Below are positions 1 to 8,348 of a stretch of DNA of 64,000 nt, in pieces. Location: assembly GCA_016714985.1 (NCBI GenBank), contig JADKBS010000018.1, positions 102,241-166,240 on the forward strand, in the 5' to 3' direction. Source of the DNA: Saprospiraceae bacterium. Its GTDB lineage: Bacteria; Bacteroidota; Bacteroidia; Chitinophagales; Saprospiraceae. Below the pieces are notes generated by a model. The model did not search any database and had not been told where the DNA came from. It was given only the letters and a program-made list of their open reading frames with translations. The position numbers and the translations under genes were made by a program. Positions within the stretch are counted from its first letter, which is position 1; each line of letters starts with the position of its first letter.

Positions 1-2
1 GG

Positions 3-1622
3 GCTTCTATTCCCAAGGTGTTCCATCAATACAACGTATCGGAAGTGAGCGAATACCTGAAAGTATTTGTGAGTACTAAGGATTTGGGCCAACAAATCAA
101 TAGTTATAAGCAAGCCCTTCTTCCGCTTGACGTCGCTTATTTCAAGGGCAATACAAGGGGAGGTGGTTCCGGCTCCATGGAAGAATTAGCGGTGGAGAAC
201 AAGGAAAAATGGTCGGCCTTCACCATCCCGCTCCGCATCGTGAAACCTTTGCCAGGCAGCAAAATCGGAGAAAACGGGCAGGGCGCTCAAGTCTATGGGC
301 AAGCCATAACGGTACCCTCCGGCTTCTCTGGCGATGTCGTGGCGGCCACCCAGGGAGGGGGCACGAGGGCAGCCGGCATACCTGTGCCAACAGCCTTGGC
401 CGACAGCGACATCGTACAACCCTACAATATTGCTGGCGGCATCGCCAACGGGGCAACGAACAGCGTACTGAAGTTCACGGGCGTGACGGGCAAGGAACTC
501 GTGACGCCCGAATCGCCCATCCGGGTGGGGCTGCAAGCGATAGCGAACAACGAAATGGTCTTCTCCGTTGGCTACGATGCCGAAACGGGCATGTATTATC
601 CGGTCGGCTATGAAACGGGAAAGCAGTTGGTCATCGAGGAACTGCCCGACGAGATGTCGGAGGGGCAGCGCAGCCTTGGCGGCTCCATCGTGCTTTACCT
701 GAAAAAAGTGGTGCTGGAGACCTTTAAGATTAAGCCAGACAGTGTCTATAAGCTAAGCCTCGCCAAATTGCCCGACGACCTCGAAGAAGACGCCAAATTC
801 GACCCCGATCTGCCGACCGTCCGAAATGCGGTGACAGGCGCCAAGCGCATCTTGCTCTGCACCCACGGCATCATTGGCGACACGAAGGACATGGTGAAGT
901 TCGTCAAGCGCATAGAGCTTGACCAACCTTACGATTTGGTCTTGGCCTTCGACTATGAAAACCTTGACACGGAAATCGAGGAGATTGCTGCGCAACTGAA
1001 GCAAAAATTGGCGGATGTGGGCCTCAAAGAAGGCCACGGCAAGGTGCTGCACGTCGTGGCCCACTCGATGGGCGGGCTGGTGAGCCGCTGGTTTGTCGAG
1101 CAGTTGGAAGGGAGCAAGGTGGTAAGCCACCTCATCTTGGTCGGCACGCCGAACAACGGCTCGCAATGGGCCACCGTAGCACAGTTCGTCAGCGTGGGCC
1201 TCAGCTATGCGATGAACTTCCTGGAACTGGCCAAGCCCGTGCAGATGCTGCTCAGCTTCCTTGGCAAGTACGGCGACCGGGCACTGACCTCCCTGCGCCA
1301 GATGCACCCCGACTCGGAGTTCATGCAAAAGCTGAACGGCAATGTGGTGCCAGTGCCTATACCTTACTCCATCATTGCGGGCGACGTGCTATCCGTCCGC
1401 TCGGACGCAGAGAAGTCATTTTTCGAGAAGCTCTTCCTGCGGGTGAAGCAGACCGTGGCGAAGCCGCTGTTCGGGGAGGCGAACGATATTGCCTGCACGG
1501 TGAAGAGCATCAATGGCGTAATGGCAGCCAAGCTCTCTGACCCGATTGCCTGTGACCATTTGAGCTATTTTGTGGATGAGAAGGGGTTGAAGGCATTGGA
1601 AGGTGTTTTAAAAGGAATATGA
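3..1622 (+). CDS. Alpha/beta hydrolase (lipase/esterase-like), 5' end outside window
   Basis: The reading frame is open to the left edge, so the true start lies upstream; the GTG at 18 is internal. Residues before and after it (ASIPKVFHQYNVSEVSEYLK) align with an internal segment of the LRR protein at 8327-10369 (VSIPEALQKFNFSEVREYLK), and the similarity runs about 80 residues. The second half is an alpha/beta hydrolase: a CTHGIIGD oxyanion-type strand, the nucleophile elbow AHSMGG with Ser at codon 1065-1067, LVGTPNNGS, and a C-terminal DHLSYF that should supply the catalytic His. No signal peptide can be judged. It ends 3 bases before the caspase-like gene, so the two are probably co-transcribed. 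I infer a lipase-like effector or regulator in a MoxR-vWA conflict locus; the substrate is unknown. Confidence 0.8.
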   Translation, partial: ASIPKVFHQYNVSEVSEYLKVFVSTKDLGQQINSYKQALLPLDVAYFKGNTRGGGSGSMEELAVENKEKWSAFTIPLRIVKPLPGSKIGENGQGAQVYGQAITVPSGFSGDVVAATQGGGTRAAGIPVPTALADSDIVQPYNIAGGIANGATNSVLKFTGVTGKELVTPESPIRVGLQAIANNEMVFSVGYDAETGMYYPVGYETGKQLVIEELPDEMSEGQRSLGGSIVLYLKKVVLETFKIKPDSVYKLSLAKLPDDLEEDAKFDPDLPTVRNAVTGAKRILLCTHGIIGDTKDMVKFVKRIELDQPYDLVLAFDYENLDTEIEEIAAQLKQKLADVGLKEGHGKVLHVVAHSMGGLVSRWFVEQLEGSKVVSHLILVGTPNNGSQWATVAQFVSVGLSYAMNFLELAKPVQMLLSFLGKYGDRALTSLRQMHPDSEFMQKLNGNVVPVPIPYSIIAGDVLSVRSDAEKSFFEKLFLRVKQTVAKPLFGEANDIACTVKSINGVMAAKLSDPIACDHLSYFVDEKGLKALEGVLKGI

Positions 1623-1625
1623 TTT

Positions 1626-3304
1626 ATGGCTGATGATGTGCTCAGAGGTGGTGGTGGTGTTTCGAGTGAGCCTACCGATGAATCGGGTGGAGGGGTGGTG
1701 GGGAAGAATTATCTCTTGTTGATTGGCATCAACAAGTACGAGGATGCAGTGGCATTCCCCCAATTGCATAACTGCATCAGTGATGTGGAAAAATAGGCTC
1801 AATACTCAGTTCAGATTATTTAAATTTTGACATAGAGCGCACCTTCATACTATGCGACACAGCCACTGGAAATAATAAAAAACCTAATACGCAAAATATC
1901 CTTGATCAACTTTTTGAACTAAGTGAAGTTGTTGGCGAAAATGATTCATTGCTTATTATGTTCAGTGGACATGGCATAAAACGGAACGAAACAGGATATT
2001 GGATACCTATGGATGGCAAGACAGACAAACCACCAACGTGGATATCTGCTAATAATATTTTGGAGAGCTTCTTGGAGTATAAAAACATTAAACACTTGTT
2101 ATTGGTAATTGATTGTTGTTTTTCGTCTTCGATATTAGGGAATTCTTTTGAAAAACAGCACCTGCCAGGAACGAGGTTTGCGCTTACATCTGGCAGAGAT
2201 AAACCAGTTTTGGACATCCATGTAGGTGAGCACAGCCCTTTTGCAAGAGCGTTTATTGAGATTTTGGAAAATAATACGTCTAAAATTGGAGTAGGAGGCT
2301 TGGTTAAGTTAATAACGAATAAACTCGGTTCTTACCAATTGCCGATACCACAAACTCCATTGTTAACCCCTATTCAAGCGGATAATGACAATCCGGAAGA
2401 ATTCGAGTTCGTGAATAAACTATTCAGTGAAGCCATACCTGATTCCAAAGCGATGAGAGAGGCGTTTTATGAAATGGAAATCAACCTACTTAAAGGGTAT
2501 TTGGACGGAGAACCATTTTTAGTTCCAGCAGAATCTGAATTCAATAAAAAAAGACCCACTAATACTCCTAATATTAGCTTAGTTGCCTTGCAGGGTCATC
2601 CCCAAGGAGGCCACGCATTGGTGGCGCAGAAATTAGTCAGGTATTTAAATGTCAATAATCTTGAGAAATCTATGTTTAGGCATATTTCTTTAGGCATTAA
2701 AACCGGGCTTAACCGATTGGATGTATGGAGTGGGATTGCTACTGATTTCAAAATTCCCCTCAAAGATGGAATAGGCATCGAAACGGACAAAACTGTATTG
2801 TCAGGGATAATCACAGCGTGGCTTAAAGAACAAGATGTAGCGTTGCTTATCGAGTTAACTGGAGATTATTCGGATAATTTATTACCGCTTAATCAGAGTA
2901 TTGAACAATTCTTGAATGACCTAGAAGATTTATTGCCACCCCTATTAAAGCACAAAATATTCGTGTTCTTAATGGATAAAAGAAATGTCGAAACAAAAAA
3001 AGAATTGAAGCTCAGCACAAGGCAAGATGGGAGGGGATTTGTTATGGTGTTGCCAGAAATTGTATCGTTTACATCTGACGACCTTGTTAAGTGGAGCGAG
3101 AGGTTTGAGGACAACCCCTTGGTACACACACCAATTTTCAAGGCAATACCATTCAGCAGTTTTGATAAAGAGAGTTGTTTTGTGGAAAATGCAGTCATCA
3201 AGATTTGCAATCTCTGCAAAATACCCAACTCGCGCAATCATCCTGTAACGAAGATTTTTTTGAACAAAACTTTTTCACAAATCAATACAGCTAATGAAAC
3301 TTAA
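1626..3304 (+). CDS. Caspase-like peptidase fused to degenerate STAND-like domain (one frameshift)
   Basis: ATG at 1626 opens a caspase-like (peptidase C14) domain: YLLLIGINKYED, then a stop at 1794-1796. One added base in the A5 run at 1789-1793 rejoins the frame that continues ILCDTATGNN, LIMFSGHGIK and LLVIDCCFSS. The dyad is therefore His (codon 1970-1972) and Cys (codon 2117-2119). The second half (from about 2560) looks like a STAND-type NTPase whose P-loop has decayed: GHPQGGHALV where GxxxxGKT/S would stand, followed by helices and LLIELTGD. This matches the inactive-STAND idea used for bacterial conflict systems. DNA turns visibly AT-rich right after the frameshift. The stop overlaps the MoxR start by 11 bases. 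The break could be an assembly error, a real null allele or an imprecise recombination junction; without repair a shorter product could start near 1949. Domain calls are from motifs; function as a death protease is inferred. Confidence 0.75.
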
Positions 3305-4331
3305 AGAATATACAGGCGAAGCCCTTAAATCACAAAAGGCTGAATTTCCGGCCATGAAAGTCAGTTTTGACTCCGAGAGCGGTATGTTCAAGCCTAAAGC
3401 CATGCTTACAGATAAAACGGAAGCCATCATGCCCTATATTCCCAACGACGATATCATCGAGGTGGTGAAAATGGCAAGGCTGCTCCAGCGTCCAATCCTG
3501 CTAAGGGGCGAGCCGGGCTGCGGCAAAACGCAGCTGGCTAAGGCTGTTGCCTACGAGCTTTACAAGGAAATCTATTCTGAACAAAAAGAGCAGGGCAACT
3601 ACCGAAAGCACTATTTCGAGTGGCATATCAAATCGCACTCGAAGGCGCAGGACGGGCTTTATACCTTTGACCATATCGCCCGCTTAAGGGAGGCCAACCG
3701 GAAGGACGCTCCACCAGAAACAAAAAAATTATTGAAATCATACCGGGAACTTGGCCCCTTGGGCAAGGCCTTTGCTGTGTCCACAGAGGAACTACCTGCC
3801 ATCCTGTTGATTGACGAGATAGACAAGGCCGATATTGACTTCCCGAACGACCTGCTTTTGGAATTGGACGAAAAACGGTTCTATATTCGTGAAACGGAGG
3901 AAGAAATCAGTAGCTCAGGGCATTCGCCGATTATTTTCATTACCAGCAACCAAGAGAAAGAACTGCCTTCTGCTTTCCTGCGCAGGTGCCTGTTCCTCTA
4001 CATCGAATTCCCGAAAGGAAAGGTGCTCGACAGTATCATCAATGCAAGGTTCCAAGAATGGGTGGGCAATGACCTGTTTGCTGCCTTCATAGAAAAAGTC
4101 AAGAAGAAATTTGACCTGATACGCAAGGAAATCGCAAATGACGTGACTACTTCCAAGCAAGTCTCCACGGGCGAGTTGCTGGACTGGATGAACTACCTGA
4201 TACTTGCCTACGGCATGGAGGTGGACGTGAAGGAAACGCAGACGAAAACAGGCGCCTTCCCCGGCTACCAAGCATTGTTGAAGAATATGAGCGACCTTTC
4301 AAGAGAATCAATCATTAAGAAAATACAATGA
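3294..4331 (+). CDS. MoxR-type AAA+ ATPase
   Basis: 345 residues. Walker A GEPGCGKTQ at about 72-80, Walker B AILLIDEID at 169-177, sensor 1 FITSNQ near 217-220 and an arginine pair (LRRCLF) at 230-231 that fits the arginine finger. This is the AAA_5/MoxR branch, which typically works as a hexameric remodelling ATPase together with a vWA partner. The ATG overlaps the end of the caspase-like gene by 11 bases and the stop overlaps the vWA gene by 4 (ATGA), so translation of the three is probably coupled. A long insert between Walker A and Walker B (about 95-165, rich in Lys/Glu) is a feature of this subtype. In the predicted MoxR-vWA conflict systems this protein would supply the NTP-dependent switch. 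Confidence 0.9.
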   Translation: MKLKEYTGEALKSQKAEFPAMKVSFDSESGMFKPKAMLTDKTEAIMPYIPNDDIIEVVKMARLLQRPILLRGEPGCGKTQLAKAVAYELYKEIYSEQKEQGNYRKHYFEWHIKSHSKAQDGLYTFDHIARLREANRKDAPPETKKLLKSYRELGPLGKAFAVSTEELPAILLIDEIDKADIDFPNDLLLELDEKRFYIRETEEEISSSGHSPIIFITSNQEKELPSAFLRRCLFLYIEFPKGKVLDSIINARFQEWVGNDLFAAFIEKVKKKFDLIRKEIANDVTTSKQVSTGELLDWMNYLILAYGMEVDVKETQTKTGAFPGYQALLKNMSDLSRESIIKKIQ

Positions 4332-5542
4332 CGGACGGCTTCTTGCTCCATGTTTTCTTTCAACGGCTCCGGCAGGAGTTCGGGACCATGCCTGATTTGG
4401 GCAAGTACATGGATGTACTTAAAATGTTGCGCTACAAAATGGAGGATGGCCACCGCCTAACCGAGGACTTGCTTTTAAGTGTGTTCAGGTTTTTATTGTG
4501 CGAGCAATGGTCACATGAGCAACGATTCAAGGAGGTTTTTAAACAGGTTTATAAAAAAGAAGTTGTTGATAAACTGAATGATATATTGGCTAAGAAAATA
4601 ATTATTAAAGACCCAATAATCGAACCCGGAATCAAAGACAGAACAATTCCTGGTAAAAAAGATAAGCAGCCGATTATTGATGATATGGAAGACCCTATTG
4701 ACCAGGAAGCAGTTGCAGAGCCTTGGGTCACTCGTCCGGCCACTAAATATTTGAATTTCCAACTTTCCGAATTGGAAGGCTTTAGCATGGATACAGGGGA
4801 TGGCGATAAGAACGAAGTGTTGAAACCCCACCGCTACTACCTGCAAACCGATGATTACAATGCAATTACCTTCCGGGAAATGATACAAAGTTGGCGCTAC
4901 TTCCGCTTGAGAAAGGTGGCGGGTATATCGGACGAGATAGACGTTCCTCAGACCGTTAAGCGGATTGCCGAAGATGGGTTTTTCTCCTATCCGAAGTTTA
5001 AGACCATCTATAAAAGCAGCCAAGATTCCTTGCTCATTTTGGTAGATAGGCAAGGCTCCATGGTGCCATTCCACGCACTATCTGATGCGCTGGTTCGCAC
5101 GGCCATCCGTGAGGGTGGCCACCATAAGGCGATGGTTTATTATTTCAAGAACTATCCATTGGAATACGTTTACAAAACGCCGTACCTGACCGAGCCTGTG
5201 AAAATAGATGAACTGCTGAGTATGGTCAACAACGAACATACCTATGCCATCATCATCAGCGATGCTGGTGCGGCAAGGGGAAACATGGACGAGGGCAGAA
5301 TCTCCTCATTGGGCATAGCGCTTGGGGGAGAGCAGCATTCCTTAAAGCAGGATTCGTTCTTCCAAAAACTCATCAGCGCAGTAAAAGACTTGGTTTGGTT
5401 AAATCCAATGCCTCGAAACCGTTGGAAAGGCACTTCGGCGGATGTCATCCGCAAAACGGATGCCATCAAAATGCACTCTATTTACGATGCAGGGATGCTT
5501 GGTTTTACAAACGCAGTAAAGGATTTGTTGAATGAAAATTAA
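4328..5542 (+). CDS. vWA-like protein, MoxR partner, altered MIDAS
   Basis: 404 residues. The N-terminal half (1-130) is helical and charged. From about 235 a vWA-type Rossmann core is recognisable: LLILVDRQGSM at 235-245, AIIISDAGAARG near 307-318, and WLNPMPRNRWKGTSADVI near 357-374, the last being typical of vWA proteins that travel with MoxR ATPases. The metal-site motif DxSxS reads D240-R-Q-G-S244, so the middle Ser is a Gln; metal binding may be changed. A stretch around 4545-4690 is AT-rich and codes a Lys/Ile/Asp-rich linker. Start overlaps the MoxR stop by 4 bases. After the stop there are 64 bases before the next gene, in which the 12-base word AATGAAAATTAA at 5531-5542 recurs at 5584-5595. 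Confidence 0.85.
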   Translation: MTDGFLLHVFFQRLRQEFGTMPDLGKYMDVLKMLRYKMEDGHRLTEDLLLSVFRFLLCEQWSHEQRFKEVFKQVYKKEVVDKLNDILAKKIIIKDPIIEPGIKDRTIPGKKDKQPIIDDMEDPIDQEAVAEPWVTRPATKYLNFQLSELEGFSMDTGDGDKNEVLKPHRYYLQTDDYNAITFREMIQSWRYFRLRKVAGISDEIDVPQTVKRIAEDGFFSYPKFKTIYKSSQDSLLILVDRQGSMVPFHALSDALVRTAIREGGHHKAMVYYFKNYPLEYVYKTPYLTEPVKIDELLSMVNNEHTYAIIISDAGAARGNMDEGRISSLGIALGGEQHSLKQDSFFQKLISAVKDLVWLNPMPRNRWKGTSADVIRKTDAIKMHSIYDAGMLGFTNAVKDLLNEN

Positions 5543-5606
5543 GTACTTAGTGCCAACCCGTTCGATTTTATCCTGTTTTTAGGAATGAAAATTAACGAGC
5601 AAAAAA

Positions 5607-8348
5607 ATGGAAGTCCTACCATACAATTTTGACCGACAGCATGGCTTGACCCCAATGGAGCGCTACAAGGTCGAGTTTTTCTACCAACAGTTTGTGGTGG
5701 AACGCTACCGGGAATACGGGGATGGGCACTTCCTTTTGGCTTGTTTTGCCGCATTACCGGTTTTAATGACCCCCGACCTGCTTCACAAACTATGGCTGAA
5801 TTTCGCAGATTACAACGATGGCTCACGTCCTCAGCGCATCAACCGCCTTGCGGTGGCCGACCTGCTGTTGTCCCCCATGTTTGCTGAAATTGGGCAAGAG
5901 GTTTTCGAAATGCCCAACCCAATGCGCAACGCGCTTTTGGCGTGGTGGCAAGAAGAAAAAAGGTCTGGCAGATGGAAACTATTGCCCGACTTGGAGGAGG
6001 TCGGTTGGTTTTTGTTGGACTATTTGAAAACCTATAGTACCAGCAATAGCGCCGACGACCAGGCTTTCCGGGAGGCGCAGGAGTGGATGGCCCTCAGCTA
6101 TGTGGAGCCTCAAGCTGCCTATCGGCAATTGGTGAAAGCTTTGGCTGATGCCGCTGAAAAGGTGAAGGCGAAACCCGAAGACCCATCCATCCTGGCAGAA
6201 AAGCTGCGCCTGATGGAGACCATTGGCCGCATGGAACAGCGGTATAAGTTGGAATTGAAAGAGGAAACCGCTCAAGTGCCCGCTGGTTTCAATATGTTGG
6301 CTGGCTATGCCGGGGCTATGAAAAATCAATTGGCCGGATTGGATGCGAACTTCCTCGAAAACTTGGACATATCAGGCATGCGGCACATGCTTTCCAACGA
6401 TGCCAGCGACACGGCTATTTCGTTTCAGTTGCCGGAGAGGGTACTGGGGCAGATGTATAAGGATGATGAAAGCGAGCAGGAATCTAAACTTTATACCTTG
6501 CTTATTGGAATTGATAAATATCAAAGAGATGAAAAGAAATTGAATTCTGTGGGAGACATAAAAATGTTTTCTATTGCATTAGAAGATTCTTATGATGAAG
6601 AGTTGATACTGAATGAGATATTAAATTCGAACGTTACTATAGGCAATATTTACAACAAAATCAATGAAATAAAATCTCTGGCCAAACCCCATGATAGATT
6701 TTTAATAGTATTTGCTGGTCAAAGTAATAATATTAAGGTAAAAGATGGAAGTCCGATCACTGTTTTGGTAACAGATGATTATGGGGACGAAACAAAAGGA
6801 TTAGGTGGTATCCAATTGAATGAATTAATAGGTTCGCTATCGGAAAAGGGAGAACAAATGCCATATACCTATCTTTTTATAGACATCATTGATTTCCCAT
6901 ACATGAAAAGTGATAATGAAAAACTTGCCATAATTAAAGGATTAGCATTAGATAGCGAAGATGGTTCGCCTTTTATTAAAGATTTTATTGGCATCTGGCA
7001 GCAAAGCAAAGGCAGGCTCTCCCTTCAAAAGATGATGGCCATACTGGTGGAAAGACAATACGATGGGGCGAACAATATTTATAGAACGTTTCCCATAGCC
7101 TCCAAAATGAAGATGGCACTATATGCCTTTCCTTCTATGGCTACCCGCCCCTTCCTTTCCCCTAAAAACCCTGTGCTGGATATGCAATTCCTCCTGCGTG
7201 GGCTTGGGTTCTACCATGGCCCTGCCAATGGCGTTTATAACAAAGCCACGGACGAGGCACTGAAAAGCGCGTTTCAGGATAAAGAAACACTGAAGACTCA
7301 AAATCCCGCATCCATAATAGATGGACTGAAAAAGCTGAGCCTTGCTAGTAAGCAGGGTCAAAAACCCCTTTACCTGTTCGTTTTTGCTGACCCCAATAAG
7401 GAGTTTCGAGCCATCAAACCCGAGCAGGATGGCATTCGCCAAAGCCTTGAAAAATTGGCAACGGAGCGAAAGGCAGAGGTGGTCATGTTGAACGACCCTT
7501 CAAAAGAGGATATGAGACAGTATTTCATGGACCCAAGCTACCGGGGCCGCATGGAAATCTTCCATTTTGCGGGCAACGAGGACAAAACTGGTGAGACCAA
7601 CGGACTGATGCTGAACGCCCAGGAAGTCGTGAGCTTCAAAGACCTCAACCATTGGATTGATTTTCAAAACGAACTAAGGTTCTGCTTCCTCAACACCTGC
7701 AACAACGCCAAACTCGCAGAACTGCTCACTTTGCGAGGGGTGGGGGCGGTCATTGGTACGCCTGGTGTTATCAGGGATGACTATGCGAGTGGTTTCGCTG
7801 GGTCGTTTTATGAAAATTTGACAAGCGGTATGCCTTTGGAAGAGGCTTTCAGCAGGGTGGTAGCCAATCCAAATGATGGTAGCACACAGCACAGGTCAGG
7901 CAGTCCTGATTTGAGTGAACCAGCAGGCTATGAATTGTTTTTCAATTGGGGGAAGGCGAGGGAAATGAGGGAGTGGAGGATGGATTTAAATTTACATCTG
8001 AAAAAAGAAGAATCGAGGAATGAAACATTAAACCAAACTAAAGACTCGGATTCTCAAGATATCGGAGGAAAACTTAAAATAGCGCACGCACCCAGTACTC
8101 CTGACAAGGCCAGGAAAGACTTTGACGAAGCATACAAGATTGCCTTCACGAATGACAAACCGATGTACCTTGAATGGACAGATAGCGATAAGGCGGCCAA
8201 TTTCCAACTCGTTTATGAGGAAGACGCTTATTACATGGCAGAAAAAGGGTCGAAGGTGCCCCTTTTCCAACGCTGCAACTTGGAACAACTTCCGGCTTTT
8301 TTCAGCAACGCCGAAAAGGTAGCCAAATGGTTTTTGTCTCAAAATTAG
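5607..8348 (+). CDS. Pseudo-caspase / peptidoglycan-binding-like / CHAT-like multidomain protein
   Basis: 913 residues. Order: helical N-terminal region (1-230, unrecognised); caspase-like fold at about 294-510 (LYTLLIGIDKYQRDEK); a PG_binding_1-like helical motif at 521-560 (MQFLLRGLGFYHGPANGVYN); a CHAT-like protease fold at about 585-790 (LYLFVFADP, IFHFAGNED, FCFLNTCNN, VGAVIGTPGV); and a C-terminal 110-residue tail. Against the caspase-like gene at 1626-3304, FSGHG corresponds to FAGQS (His to Gln372) and IDCC to IDII (Cys to Ile428), so the caspase domain should be inactive. In the CHAT-like domain Cys698 is kept but the expected His of AGH is Asn657. The protein thus looks like a scaffold, sensor or cleavage target rather than a protease. 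DNA coding the pseudo-caspase (about 6480-6990) is visibly more AT-rich than both flanks, which suggests a swapped module. The stop lies inside the next gene. Confidence 0.75.
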   Translation: MEVLPYNFDRQHGLTPMERYKVEFFYQQFVVERYREYGDGHFLLACFAALPVLMTPDLLHKLWLNFADYNDGSRPQRINRLAVADLLLSPMFAEIGQEVFEMPNPMRNALLAWWQEEKRSGRWKLLPDLEEVGWFLLDYLKTYSTSNSADDQAFREAQEWMALSYVEPQAAYRQLVKALADAAEKVKAKPEDPSILAEKLRLMETIGRMEQRYKLELKEETAQVPAGFNMLAGYAGAMKNQLAGLDANFLENLDISGMRHMLSNDASDTAISFQLPERVLGQMYKDDESEQESKLYTLLIGIDKYQRDEKKLNSVGDIKMFSIALEDSYDEELILNEILNSNVTIGNIYNKINEIKSLAKPHDRFLIVFAGQSNNIKVKDGSPITVLVTDDYGDETKGLGGIQLNELIGSLSEKGEQMPYTYLFIDIIDFPYMKSDNEKLAIIKGLALDSEDGSPFIKDFIGIWQQSKGRLSLQKMMAILVERQYDGANNIYRTFPIASKMKMALYAFPSMATRPFLSPKNPVLDMQFLLRGLGFYHGPANGVYNKATDEALKSAFQDKETLKTQNPASIIDGLKKLSLASKQGQKPLYLFVFADPNKEFRAIKPEQDGIRQSLEKLATERKAEVVMLNDPSKEDMRQYFMDPSYRGRMEIFHFAGNEDKTGETNGLMLNAQEVVSFKDLNHWIDFQNELRFCFLNTCNNAKLAELLTLRGVGAVIGTPGVIRDDYASGFAGSFYENLTSGMPLEEAFSRVVANPNDGSTQHRSGSPDLSEPAGYELFFNWGKAREMREWRMDLNLHLKKEESRNETLNQTKDSDSQDIGGKLKIAHAPSTPDKARKDFDEAYKIAFTNDKPMYLEWTDSDKAANFQLVYEEDAYYMAEKGSKVPLFQRCNLEQLPAFFSNAEKVAKWFLSQN

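Noticed and set aside
1785..1800. Programmed -1 frameshift in the caspase gene
   Set aside because: The sequence GGAAAAATAG does not form a canonical X XXY YYZ slippery site in the required frame, and no pseudoknot is obvious. An indel is simpler.
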